64,000 nucleotides of DNA from contig OU612074.1 of the NCBI GenBank assembly GCA_914767715.1, forward strand, positions 15,176,062 through 15,240,061, given 5' to 3'. This DNA comes from Membranipora membranacea (lineage: Eukaryota; Bryozoa; Gymnolaemata; Cheilostomatida; Membraniporidae). A program made the translations under genes and the position numbers. The notes under the pieces are model-generated. The model worked only from the letters and a program-made list of their open reading frames with translations, ran no database searches and was not told the origin of the DNA. Shown piece after piece: positions 12,601-24,800 of the stretch; within the stretch, counting starts at the first letter, position 1, and each line of letters begins with the position of its first letter.

Positions 12601-12970
12601 CTTTTCCCAACCCAACAGCCAATCATATCAGAGCCAAAACATTGGCTATATTTATGTGGGCACAATCTCTATAGGCAGTTGTGTCGTTGTATTTAAAACG
12701 AGAATTACCCCTCCACTTTCGTTGAAATATGATCCTATGAAATTCTGTGGTTTCTCTTTGTAGGCAAAGCACTTTAGTGAACTGAATCTCAAAGTCTCTC
12801 GGCAGATATGTCCAGCTGTGAAGAGTCAGAAGAAATCTCAACTAGTAGCTGAGTCTCAGTGGCACTCTTCTTTTCTTATAACTCAAAAACTTTGTGATTA
12901 TTTACATCAGTCAAAACCTAATATGGTAAGAGGAACTTGTGAATATGCTATTGGAAAACTTTTTCACTGA
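6626..12970 (+). CDS. Galactose-3-O-sulfotransferase-like enzyme (Gal3ST family)
   Basis: Coding exons: 6626-6758, 7429-7722, 8289-8470, 9603-9772, 11347-11602, 12764-12970; every junction keeps phase. This family transfers sulfate from PAPS to the 3-OH of galactose on glycolipids or glycoproteins in the Golgi lumen. In exon 2, HFAMTKIEKTGSSTLFTIFA is the PAPS 5'-phosphosulfate loop. In exon 3, VPVREPVSWFKSAVKYF is the 3'-phosphate-binding segment. Exon 5 reads FDSSLVILRRRFCWSYNDLF, a conserved late block of the family. Before the catalytic core is a Pro-rich linker with QPVLPS repeats. The membrane anchor is missing and must lie upstream (a possible stem exon is at 1678-1801). The end is uncertain: a stop lies at 12968-12970, but ATG|gtaaga at 12922-12930 is a good donor, so a further 3' exon is possible. 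Acceptor specificity cannot be read from sequence. Confidence 0.85.
7476..7530 (+). repeat. In-frame 18-bp coding repeat
   Basis: The unit AACCTGTCTTACCATCCC occurs three times in a row, the last diverging, and encodes PVLPSQ repeats in the stem before the sulfotransferase core. Because the unit is 18 bp, copy-number change would alter stem length without frameshift. Confidence 0.85.
9378..9420. repeat. Hairpin with 16-bp arms
   Basis: ACCAATGAACTCCCTC and its exact complement GAGGGAGTTCATTGGT flank an 11-base loop. A hairpin with the same arm sequence but a different loop occurs at 61401-61439. Confidence 0.75.
10020..10264. repeat. Dispersed repeat, copy 2
   Basis: Relative of 6294-6547 in the same orientation, within the intron between the exons ending at 9772 and starting at 11347. 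The rest of this intron shows a GGTCAGGGTCAGG-like purine-rich tract (about 10350-10420) and no exon. Confidence 0.65.
11630..11830. mobile_element. MITE family C, copy 1
   Basis: The ends TTAGCCAATGTGCTGGCTCT and GAGCCAACACATTGGCTA are inverted repeats around 160 bp. The insertion starts 28 bp after the donor of the sulfotransferase-like exon ending at 11602. Confidence 0.75.
11951..12150. mobile_element. MITE family D, left-truncated copy
   Basis: It matches the right two thirds of the element at 26479-26866 and ends with the same inverted end (TTTTGGTCTTTGGGTAGCCTT). The left terminal inverted repeat is absent. Confidence 0.6.
12433..12648. mobile_element. MITE family C, copy 2
   Basis: The ends TTAGCCAATGTATTGGCTCT and AGAGCCAAAACATTGGCTA are inverted repeats. 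The inside aligns with the complement of copy 1 (11630-11830), so the two lie in opposite orientation in the same intron. Confidence 0.75.
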
Positions 12971-15389
12971 GTATTTTAAACCATCCATGAAGTGACAGGC
13001 CTGCATAAAAAAAATCAAACATTGAACTAGCCCCATTCCAAATACTCGAGGAAAAGATGGTGGAAAATATAAAAGTGTAAATATGATCTAATTCTAGCCA
13101 ATCAGAAAGTGTTTCGGGTATGAAAAATGATCCAACTTTGGCAGTTAAAAGCTGATGTTCAGAACCGATTGCCAACTGCAAAGCAAATAGAGCTTCCGTC
13201 CTTCCCACCCCCTACCCACCCCGAGCCCAAAATCAGGAACTGCGGCAGTCCTATGAGTAAGAGATCTGTCACTTCATCCCATTTCTGTTTTATTGCCTGA
13301 TTGGTTTTTACTATTAACCCAAATGTGCCTCTGATATGAATCAATAAAATAATATATAACATAAAGTTTTGATAGTGGTTAATAACAGCAAGCATAAAAT
13401 ACTGAGTCATAAAAATTACTATCTATGGCCAGGAATGCTGAGTAAAGTGCTTCAAAGAATAAGGCAAACTTTCTCTGCAAAGCAGCTTTGAAATGAGCTC
13501 TGCAATGAGCTTTGAAAGAATGTCATTTAGGTTAATGCACATTTGACCTGGCAAGTGGCAAGTAATGATTATTTCTCTCATCTGTCAAGCAATATCTCTG
13601 TAAGGGCTCACAAGACATTGTCTTGTCTGAAGGGGAGGGGAGGGGAGGGGGGCGAAGAAGCGCTATAGACCGCACGCACAAGACAACAGGTGACACCCAT
13701 AATTCTCACATACTAAGTCTTTATTATTTTTAGTGAAGGAAAGAGTAACTCTGCCCTATCAATTGCTAATCTCACATTATCAATGTTAGTCCAGTTGGTC
13801 AGATTATGCAAAATGTGGCTAGAAACGCAACTGCATGTACAAAATTGGCTGGATAGGGTTTGACTGTTGTTTCTGGTGGAGTTTGACATGTTGATCGCAA
13901 TGGTAATATTGTACCTTACACAAAATTGCACAACAGGCAGCAAGTTGCCAAAAATGCTGCCTGCATATGGAATGTCATAAAAAAATGTTGTAATGGTTTC
14001 AAAGCATCCAATACCTGAAAGAACATGTCAGAATTAGTTGATCTACAAGTTTTCATGGATATGCCATCATAAATAGCTAAAAAACGGCCATAATCGTTTG
14101 ATTTACCCTGCCATATCACCTGTATGTGTATATAACCATCATTGAAGTGAAAACTACTTTTTTAATTTTGCTGCCACCTGGAAAACTTGCCTCGAATGTT
14201 CGTACAGATCTGAGTTTTGTATGGTGACATTGTATTGCATGATAAATGACAGCCAACTTATCTTTCAGCTCTACACATTCTTTTTTATGATATTTTTAGA
14301 GATTAATTTTTGCTTTACACGTTATATAATCTTTCTAAAACTTTTTTTATGAGACTATAATGGCAACTTTATCATTTGAAAAAATGCCACACGCAGTGCG
14401 TTGAAAACTGGTGTTATGCGATGGGAGGGTCAATAGAAATTCACCATTAAAAATCAGTTCTGTACCAACTTCATTAAATATGACCAGTGTATTTAATATA
14501 ATTTTTTAACTGACATGTCTCTTTTACAATAACGATAAATTTGTGAATTTGATGACGCTATACTATTAAAGTAGAAGACAACACTGGCACCACTAAATAC
14601 GTATCAAGATACAATAAACCTTCACCAGTAGGCAACATACTTAACAATAGATATGCAAAGTATAAGCTTTGGATCTGCACCACAGGGCAGTCAGTAGCCC
14701 CTCAACCCCAGCTGTTATAATCTCAAAGAGAATGCTGAATTGTTGTTATTAAAAGCAATAAGATTGTTCTTTTAGATGATTTTGTAACTGAGATGACTGT
14801 TTATATATTAAGATTGACACAACAAAAGAAAACTGCCTCGATTCGAGAAAAAAAAATCTTTTATACATCAGTTTTTCCCAATAATATATTTATTTGGAGA
14901 GTACAGGTATTTGAGTTACTGAAACAAAATGGTGGAAGAGAGTCTGTAATTGAAATAATTAAAACTTTCAAATTTAACATTTATTTATGACATCCAAATT
15001 TTGAAGGAGTGCATCATTACGCATCAAATATAAAAATATAACTTTTGTGGTTGTCTGCCACTTTAATGCATTTTCTATACTGTCAGATCTAATTTATACA
15101 ATTAATCGTATCTTGATCGACAAATTAAAGTAGTCACAAACGGCAGCAAAATTGAACCAGTAGATTCTTTTTTAATTATGGTTATATGCAGGTGCCTATC
15201 GTTTTCTACCGTATCTCTGCTATTTATGAAAGCAGATCCAACTCAAAGGCATAATGATGTGTGCATTAATGCAAAAAAGCTTTGTCCCAAACCGAGCAAC
15301 AACTAGAAGACGACTAAAAGAATCAGGAGAATAGGCAACAAGGATCAAAATATCAAGTAAACAAAAGCTAGCTGTTATTTGTTGAAGAT
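12971..15389. other. Convergent intergenic spacer
   Basis: This stretch separates the ends of the + strand sulfotransferase-like gene and the - strand large receptor gene. An AATAAA at about 13343 could end the first gene. It holds a G-rich repeat of AGGGG near 13628-13652 and a MITE at 14565-15072. No exon was recognised. Confidence 0.5.
14565..15072. mobile_element. MITE family F, copy 1
   Basis: It starts TTAAAGTAGAAGACAAC and ends GTTGTCTGCCACTTTAA, inverted ends. The inside shares CTGCACCACAGGGCAGTCAG with an inverted copy at 19671-20244. No coding capacity. Confidence 0.75.
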
Positions 15390-15395
15390 TTTATT
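15390..15395 (-). promoter_or_regulatory. Candidate polyA signal of the large receptor gene
   Basis: AATAAA on the minus strand, about 275 bases beyond the stop codon at 15671-15673. It is the nearest canonical signal seen downstream of the last coding exon. Confidence 0.45.
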
Positions 15396-15670
15396 GAAAT
15401 ATATTCTGCATGATTGCAATAAGAACATAATCATTTTGCCAGCGTAAGTTCAATGAATTAGCTAACAATAACATTGTTCCTGTTTGGGAAAAATTGTGGC
15501 CAATCAAAGCTTCTCATCATAAGGAGTCATATGAAATCAAAGGTCACGATATAACCTTCTGATGACCTGTGGCGCACTGCCAAAATTAGGTTAAAATTCG
15601 CACTAGTGTATGTAAAATGTACTTTACAAAAGTTTGCATTCTCTAGGACTTCATTCTTCCGTAATCTCTG

Positions 15671-18600
15671 TTACACCTCTGAAATTGCACCGTTGAGTAG
15701 TACGCTTTCACTTACAACATTGGCAGACAGCAGACCATGCTGCTTACCAATGGATGTAGAGGCTTTAATGTCTATAAGACTACCCGACACTATTTGCTCA
15801 GGACCCTTAGTTAGATGCCCTTCTTCAGTGCTGACAGCAGTCTTGTGGTTGCTTGGTTCATCAATAGAACGCATGGAGCCGATATTTTGGGAGTTGTGAA
15901 TGGACAGGGTAGACTTTTTCCTCTGATTGTCTTGCGTTGAACTTGGAGAATGGTCCTGAACAGACCTGAAATAAAGACATCAATCATATTCATCCTCAAC
16001 AACATATGACGCTCAGGCCATAAGTAATACTAAGGTAAACATGCCCCCATATGAAAAATTTACAATGAAATCAATAATTTGTGCCTGAAACTGAATGAAA
16101 ACTCAATGAATTGATTCATAGCTAAAACAGAACATGATTCAAATTTGTCCAATTATTGGAATAACAATTCATTAGTAAAACAAAAATTAATAAAAATATA
16201 ATCAACGAAGTATTTAGTGACATGATTGTCGATGTAATTGAGAGAATTAATAGAAGCTTTGAATTTCATGGGCAAGCAAGAATTTAGAAGACTACACAGA
16301 GTTTCTTAATTTACCTAGAGTTCCCAGCCTTAGGCCTCCTCTTGGTGATACTTGTGCGTTTGAATGTTGGTAGCTCCTCCAATACACTACCAGGTAAGGA
16401 GTTAGCACTAGATGAAGTGTGAAGTTGTGAAGAATTTTTTCTTCCAGCCGATCTACCTCCTCGGGGGAATGGTGATGACTTAGACAGTCTTGATATGGCT
16501 TGATCTGAATGTGGCAACTTCACTACGAGATCTGATCTACAAGACAAAGGACACAGAGACAATCAAAAAGCTGATCACTTATGACTTTGATAAAATTTCC
16601 AGATATATGCATTGTTGAATTTTTGGGACATTATCAATGAAATAATGAAAAGGAAGAGCTAGTTGATTGGATTAACTCAGAACTCGACCAGCTGTTGACT
16701 TAATCCATTTTTTTAACACTTTTATTGGCAGTCTATTTCATTTCAATAGTGTAAAGTTTTCCAAATAGTCCCCAACAAAAATAGGAAAAGGAAAAAAGAA
16801 AGCTTGAGAATGAAGATAAGTTAAATTTGATATCTCTGAGGAAAAACAACAACAATCTATTAAATCTACCTTGCTGCCTTTAGTTTTGCGTTCTCCATCT
16901 GTCTTCTCAATCTGTATTTTCTTCTTCGGTTGTCCGCAGCAGCCATCTTGAACAACGTTGTGCTATCTAGTCGCATGTTATCTATGCCTTGTTTTGATTC
17001 TAGATCCCCACTATTAGATACATCAGGAACTATTACAGTCATCTTCTTCCGATCAGTTTCCTCCCGTGTCAGGACACTAGATCTATTTGACAGATGACTT
17101 CTGATTGGAGATTTGCTGAACCTAAGTGACTTTGCCGATCTCTTTATCCCAGTGCTAGGATCCAACTTAGTTATTGTGCACAACTTTGATGACTCTCCCT
17201 TTGTATTGTACGATTTTTGAGATTTGAGCGATCTTGATTTGGTGGTTTGTCTCTCTCTGCTTCCTGTTGAGGAGGACTGTTGGCTGGAGAGGTGAAGCGC
17301 TCTGTTCTGTACTTTCCTCTTCTTCTTTCTCATTTTAAAATCACTTTCCGTGCTTGTATCTGAAAAACAACAATTTGCTGTTTAGTAAGACACAGAAAAT
17401 TGGGCTGCCCTTAAAGACGGACCAAAGGTGCCCAAAATCCTCATACTGAGAATGTATTATCCTATAAAATTAAAATTCGTCCTATATGTGAGGCCATAAA
17501 AGACCTCCTGTATTGGGTGTGCAGCAAGCTGTCAAACCTGAAAAATGGCATTTATCAGCCATTGGCAGTGAGACTTTGATCTTAGCCAATAGGTAGAGAA
17601 GCTTGAAAGCTGAAAAGCCTGAAAAGCTGACAACCAACAATTTGAACAAAAATCTGTCCAAAGAAAATGTTTCCTTGATTCGGTCCCAATGATAAATTCT
17701 GCAAAATTTAAGCTCAGAAAGTGATGTCACACCATTCCATTCTCCCTGGTCACACAAATTGAATTGAAAGTGATCTAGTCAAAATTGTTATCGGGCCTTT
17801 ATAAGCTTCTCAGCTTTCAATTGGATAGTCATCATGTCCTGTTTGATACAATAGAGGAGTTCTGCACACACCTTCAACAATGATTTGCTTGCTTGCCAGA
17901 TTGTGCATGTTTGTCTGAATATATTTCTTCTCCCTTTTATTAGGTTTGAAGTTATTTCCTCCATGTTTCTGTTTCCGTAAGAGCTTTTTATTCCTAAACC
18001 TCTCATTTCGGTTAGCCATTTCAGTCAGATACGGCGCCATGACATCATCAAGCTGTTCACTGCTTAGGGATAGTGGGTACTCTGGGGTAACAAATAAAAA
18101 CAAAAAGTTTGACAAGCTTTTTCCACATAAATGTATCACATCAGATATGGTGCAGCTTTGACACAATTAAGTGTGTTACAAAACTCACAAAAGTTTATAT
18201 GGAGCAAGCTACCTCCTGGTACTTTAAGGTGTAAGTGTAGCTATGTATAAGGATTTCCTTTGATCTTTCCCAACCAGGCTTATCTGATTGAATGATTTGG
18301 AGGCTACCCATAAACGGACAAACTAATTTTATATTCTGGCATTCAATATTGCTGCAGAAAAACAAAGCACAATAAACTTCCAGTTATCAATATTTCTCAT
18401 CACAATACAGCCTAAATCTTTTGACAATGGCAGTGGTTTAAAATCAATGGTATCGCAACATAACCACTAGTCATACATTTTCAAACCAAACCATACCATA
18501 GTTTTCTTTATGGTTATCAAATCAATTTTTAGACAGATCAGAGCGCAATATTTTCATCATCAGAAGAAGGTCCCTTTCAAGTAGAAAATAACTATATAGA

Positions 18601-18884
18601 GTGAGAGCATACTAACCTGGATATAAAGATCGACCTGGACCTGGGTATAAAGTTTGACCTTGACTTTCATTGTCAACATCTTCATGCTCTATGGTAGGTG
18701 TCCTACCAGCATCACCACCATGAGTGACCGCATTAGGTGTAGAAATCTTAGGAGGCGTTTCATTGGTTTTTGCACTCTCTTCTGTTACCTTTTTCAAGCT
18801 ATCTGGTTCATGGATTTGGATCTCTTGTTGAGGAGTTGAGCTGTGGATAACATCACCGCTGGCTAAGTCAACAGGACCCTCCTT
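15671..18884 (-). CDS. Receptor exons 31-35: cytoplasmic tail
   Basis: Five exons (18617-18884, 17872-18081, 16870-17359, 16315-16536, 15671-15965) encode most of a roughly 510-residue tail. It begins acidic and Pro/Ser/Thr-rich (KEGPVDLASGDVIHSSTP), then becomes strongly basic: FRNKKLLRKQKHGGNNFK, MRKKKRKVQNRA, RSLKSQKSYNTKG and NRRRKYRLRRQMENAKLKAA. No kinase, phosphatase, TIR, ITAM or PDZ-ligand end was recognised. The basic clusters could bind acidic membrane lipids or act as nuclear localisation signals after cleavage; both are guesses. Introns between them are 0.3-0.8 kb without other genes. Confidence 0.8.
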
Positions 18885-21800
18885 CTGTTGAAAGTGATAA
18901 TAGTGCAATATGCAATAAAATAATGCAATAAGTGTAATAGTCTTGAGTGTTATGGTATTTTTTGTGTGGTAAAGCTAGAAAAAGACCGAGCTTAACTGGT
19001 ATGGTTAAAGAGGAAGGAATCGAAGGGGGTGCACGGGGATAAATCATGTGAAGTGACAGGCAAGACCATTGGCTGATCAATGTAATGAGAGGCGGAGTAT
19101 GGCCTTGGTCTCCACCTCTAACAGCCAGTCCACAGTGCGTTCTCAAGTGGTCAAGTGTGTTATATAAGCAATTGTGATTCGCAGACACCCATAAATAAAG
19201 TTGAATAGAAGCGTATGATATAGCTATTGTTGCATTGGCTCATCACACTTGGGATTATAGGGTTTAATTACAACGGTCAATTTCAATCTTGACAACGGTA
19301 TCTAAGCAACCTCTAAAACCATAAATCATAACGTCAAAATTGACCAATAAGAGCTCGTATATTTTGAAGCGGATGATTTGGAATCATCGGAACTGGGCGA
19401 TCTCGTATGAATTCAGTCATATTTTCACCACTTTCCAACGCCATTATTGGAATGAAAATTTATTGGGCATGTGTATCACACAATTCCGCATCAGCTTGTC
19501 TGATTCCCATTGAAAATAATTCACTGCTTCTCCTCTTAATTCCGAAAAAGCAGGAGGAATTTGAATGCTGCTAACCCCATTTGAATTTGATACGGCTGGG
19601 TGATCGCTTTACATTGACTGGCCCTTATATACTGGTCGAGCCACTTAAAACATACATGATTAAACTGACTTAAAGTAGCAGACAACCACAAAAGTTATAT
19701 TTTGATATTTGATGCATACTGATATACTCCTTCTAAATTTTCATGTTTTAAATAATTATCAAATTAGAATATTTTAATTATTTCAACTGCAAACTCTCTA
19801 CCACCATTTTGTTTTAGTAACAGGCATACCCAATATTATTGGCCAATTGTAAATACTCATAAAATAAATAAATAATTGGAAAAAGTTAATGTATAAATTA
19901 AAAGGATTTTTTTCTAGAATTAGAGCAATTATCTTTTGTTTTAATCTAAGCACATAAACAGTTATCTCAATCACAAAATCATCTACAAAAACAACACCAT
20001 TGCTTTCAATGAATTATAATTACGCAATTTCTATGAGATTATAAACAAAACATAGCTTCTCAATTTAATTCACTTTATTGCAACCATTGGGGTTTAGGGG
20101 CTGCTGACTGCCCTGCGGTGCAGAACCAGAGCTTAAACCAGAGCTTAAACCCTGGATTTTCATTGTTTAGTATATTGCCTATCTGAGAAGACAATTTGTA
20201 AGTGGATTCATATTTAGCGATGCCAGGGTTGTCTGCTACTTTAAGTTTAAACAAGTTAAATCAGGTTTGCCTTTTTATGCTGATGAATGGGACGTAATAT
20301 AATTATCTTTTGACCCAGCGCATAAGAATTATAGCTCAATAAATTCACTTCTACAAACTGGACTCTTGGTATTTTTGGTCCTTGCTAGGATAATAATATG
20401 ATGACTGGTGTGCCAGTAACAAATCAAGAATGGCTGCTGGCGCCTCGAACTGGACTTCCAAGATCGCAAGCATTACTCTTAGCCATAAGACCACTCCTGA
20501 CTCCTGTGCCAGCAACGACATACAGATGAGACGTCTTCCGAGTTATAAATATTATTTTGATGAATAAAGCAGATCATATTCCTGACAAAACCTCAGTTAC
20601 CTTTTCCTGTGACTCATCTGTTTTCTTCTTCTCAGTCCTACGATGTTTAGCCTGGAGAACGATAACTACAACAGCAGCGGCCACCAGCCCAAAAAGAAGA
20701 GACACCAGGACAGCTGGAACAGTGGCAGACCCGGCTCTTTTCCCATCATCCTCATTCGTTTCTGGCAGAGCTGCTGCCTCATCAACACTTCCTATGATGG
20801 ACTTGGAGTATTCTACAACAGCATGCAGAGAAGAGATCTGAGGGTTTATGTAGATCAAGTCATTAGATCTAATCATAAGATAAAGTGATCATATCAAATA
20901 ATTTAGATCAATTCATCAGATCAAGTCGTAAAATCAAGTCATCAGATCAAGTAATAAGATCAATTCATCAGATCAAGTTATCAGATCAAAGTAATCAGAT
21001 CAAGTAATCAGATCAAGTAATCAGATCAAGTAATCAGATCAAAGTAATCAGATCAAGTAATCAGATCAAGTCATCAGATCAAGTCATAAGATCAAGTCAT
21101 CAGATCAAGTCATCAGATCGACTCATAAGATTGAGTCATCAGATCAAGTCATCAGATCCAGTCATCAGATCACGTCATCAGATTTAGTCATCAGATCAAG
21201 TCATCAGATCAAGTCATCAGATCAACTCATAAGATCAGGTCATCATATCAAGTCATCAGGTCAAGTCATCAGATCAAGTCATCGGGTCAAATCATCAGAT
21301 CAAGTAATCAGATAAAATCAACAGATCAGGTCATCAAATCAAGTCATCAGATCAAGTCATCAGGTCAATTGATCAGATCAAGTCATCAGATCATGATCAT
21401 ATTGCTGCACAGTCATCAATCTCCTGCCCGCAACAACAACAACAACAAAATACTTCATGTTTAGACTTGTCATCAGATCTGTTTATGTGATGTGAGCGCT
21501 TTGTGTATTACATTTACAGGAACCGAGAAGGTTGTGTTGCCATCCGTTTTTATCAAGTTTGTCTGGTTGCTAAGACCTGGCTCTCTCGTTTGGTTGTTCC
21601 TGTACCAACACATCCTTCATCTCCATAAAAATTGGTAATGCTTTCAGACAAAGGTGTAAATGATGCATTCTTGGTACATCTAGTCAGTAATTATATGTGA
21701 TGACTTACCCGAAACTGGAGAGGTGATTGTTACATTGAGCTCTTTCTCAATATCTTCTTTCGTAACAGGACTAAGTTGTTTGATTGATTCGCTGGCATTT

Positions 21801-24800
21801 ACTGGGTTACCATCTGAGTCTATCATAAAGAACAGCACTGCTGTATCATTCAAATATGGCTCCGTCTTCCAAACCTACGAGAAATGTAGAGTTTGCATGG
21901 CATCATGTGTTGACAATCTGCAATGACATCATGCATTGACATGATGCTGTGAAGATAAATCAGGATATGAGATGACAATAAATCATGATGTGAAATAAAA
22001 ACATTGTAAAACAAACTTGAACAAAAACTGTCAGGCCAATGTGTCATGTGTCATGTGGGTTAAAATCGCAAGTGTTGTCTCCGTCCGAGGACTGAGAAAT
22101 ATCAGTGCCTTAAGGGAGCGGCCGCCGTATTCGGCGCCAAGTTGCTCTCAGTTTGCAGGCAGGCCGGAGCACACCTGGGGCGTCATATGAGCCCAGTAGT
22201 CAGTAGACCGCAGCGGTATTCGAACCCAGGACCTCCAACGCTTGCGCGTTAAAGGGCAGGTGCTCTAACCAACTGAGCTACCTCCTACTCATGTGTCATT
22301 GGTCATATATCAGGATAACTTATGGATGTTTTATCACCAGTGAACCATGGCGGTGTCAATGAGATGTCAGATTTCTATGCAATGTGTGAGCAGCAATGTA
22401 TTGAACAACAAATTCCGCAACATACTTGTATGTGAGTGACAAATAAACCAATCAATCGATCAATGGAACATTGCCATGTCAGTACTTCTTATTCCAATAG
22501 GGGACTCAAGGTAACTTTTATTGTATTAAGACATAGGAATAATTTATGCTGACTTACATGGATAGAGGATTTAGCAGCAGATTGTGAACCATTCACTTCT
22601 CTTTTCTCTTTCGACCCACTTCCTTCTTTTTCTAGGTACATTTTGTTCAGTGCATCTTCAATTTCATCCCTGTTCAACTCACTATCCTGACCTTTGACTG
22701 CTACAAATCACATAGGTGTATTTCGAGAGAGAAACTTATAAGTGCCCAGAAGGAAACTTTCATCATGGGATTGTTAAAAATTATGCTATACTCACTTTGA
22801 TCAAATTTGATTGTTGAGGAAATTCAGAAGCGCTGGGTGATCAATGTAAGTAGCAAACATAGCACAAATGTTCTATCGGTGAAGTATTCAATGAGCATTT
22901 CATAGAAATTTAGACATGTTTATAATATACTTACTGAACCAAAGTAAATGCTCAGGGCCAATATTGACTTGGTTAGGTGCAATTGTCCCAGTGGTTGTTG
23001 GAAGCCTATGTTCTGTGGTTAGTTTCTTTTTAGTTGAGGGAGGCTGGGTGGTTGGTTTCTTTTTAGTTGTGGGCGGCCGAGAGGTTTGTTTCTTTTTAGT
23101 TGTGGGCGGCCGTGAGGTTGGTTTCTTTTTAGTTGTTGAAAGTAGGGTGGGAAGAGCTGTTGTGGAAGGTACTACATGTCTTGTAGGCTTCACAGTAACT
23201 AGAGCCTCAGTTTTATTAACCCACACAACAGTTGCAGGTGGGGCAGTGGTACGATTCACCCATTTTACTGGCACTTCAGTGATTGTGTTTGTTGGAACTT
23301 TGTGCACATGAGTTGTCTTCTGCAATGACAATGAAAATAACGCCGCATATAACATGCCCTTCTTATGTTAGACAGTTTTTTGAGCTCTAATTTGAGCCTC
23401 TATTCGGTGCTGTCCTCTCTCCAGCTTGGTACTTTGAACCCACATCGCATAGGAAAAAGGAGCTGAAAAGAGGGTTACCTTGAAAACCGCTTCTAATAGG
23501 ATAAAAAATATTTTACATTCGGAATCTGCACCATAGGAAACTCATGGAGACATATTTTGGGAAAAAAATTTTGGTATTTGGATAGTCATTCATATCAGTT
23601 TCGACCTGCTTTGCGGGCAAATTTCATGGAAATTTTCATGAAATTTGTCAATAGAATTGAGATTTACCCGCATTAAAGCCTCCGATGATTCGGCAACCCT
23701 GTCCCTCAGGGTTTTTAATAATGCCGATGCTGAATCAGGACAAATTTTTATCCTATTATAAGCGGTTGACAAGATAACCCTCTTTTCAACACCTTGTTCC
23801 TATGCGGCATGGGTTAAAAGTACCAAACTGGAGAGAGGACAACTCCAAATAGAGGCTCAAATTAGAGCTCTGTTGACCATGCATTTCAGTGTTTTAAATT
23901 ATTTCTTACCCTTTGCGGTGAGTGAGAAGCACTAAAATTCAAAATCTGATCTGAAAAAATTCCCGAGATACAAAAAGAATTAAATAATTTTCAATACGTC
24001 ACAATGTTTAATTTATTATTTACCAGCATGGTGGTTGTTGTAAATGAAGATCCAGTTTTAGATAGTGCTGGTTCCTCAGTTGTAGGTTTGACGGGTTTGA
24101 TGAAGTCTGTTGGGCGGGAGGCAGATGGACAACTCCCAACTCTATGTGCATAGCTCTCTTTAGCTGATACACCATAAGCATACTGTAGGGATGAGCAGAT
24201 ACAATAATAATTTTGGGTACAGCATCAAGTGATAGTATTAACACTTCGCGGGCCCAGCGTCACAAAGTAGTGACTGAGAAATCCATAGAAATGGTGTTGG
24301 GACCACTTCTGAATTCTGCATATTGATAAAAATTTGTTGGCAAAAAATCTAACCAATAAGGCTCAAAATATTGTTCAAAAAAAGATTTCAAATTTTTGTT
24401 ACAAGGTACCCATTATCCCAGTTTGTCTAACACGCCAGGAAGTACATTGTTGCTTTGGGCGAGCAATTTTCAAAAGGGTTTTAATTTGCACTTAGCACTC
24501 AAGGTATTTTACCATATACCACACAGTTAGCATTGCCAACAAGATCTGATCAACTTGGTGACTTCTTAATAAGGGACTAGTTTTCTGCATGGAATGAATG
24601 TGCAAGGCATCACCAGTTTATAACTTGATTGCAGATATTGTGATAAGTTCAATCTGTCGTACAAATTCGTCTGATTCTGCAACGGATATATCATGTAAAC
24701 TATCCACTGTGAATGAAGGCGGGAGGGAAATGATCTTCACCATATCATAACTTATGTCTCACAACTTCTATAGTTAGTGACGCAGTCAATCAATCAATCG

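Noticed and set aside
22916-23311. 131-codon open frame opposite the Thr/Pro/Lys stalk
   Set aside because: It is the complement of a low-complexity coding repeat; the minus-strand frame has matching splice phases on both sides.
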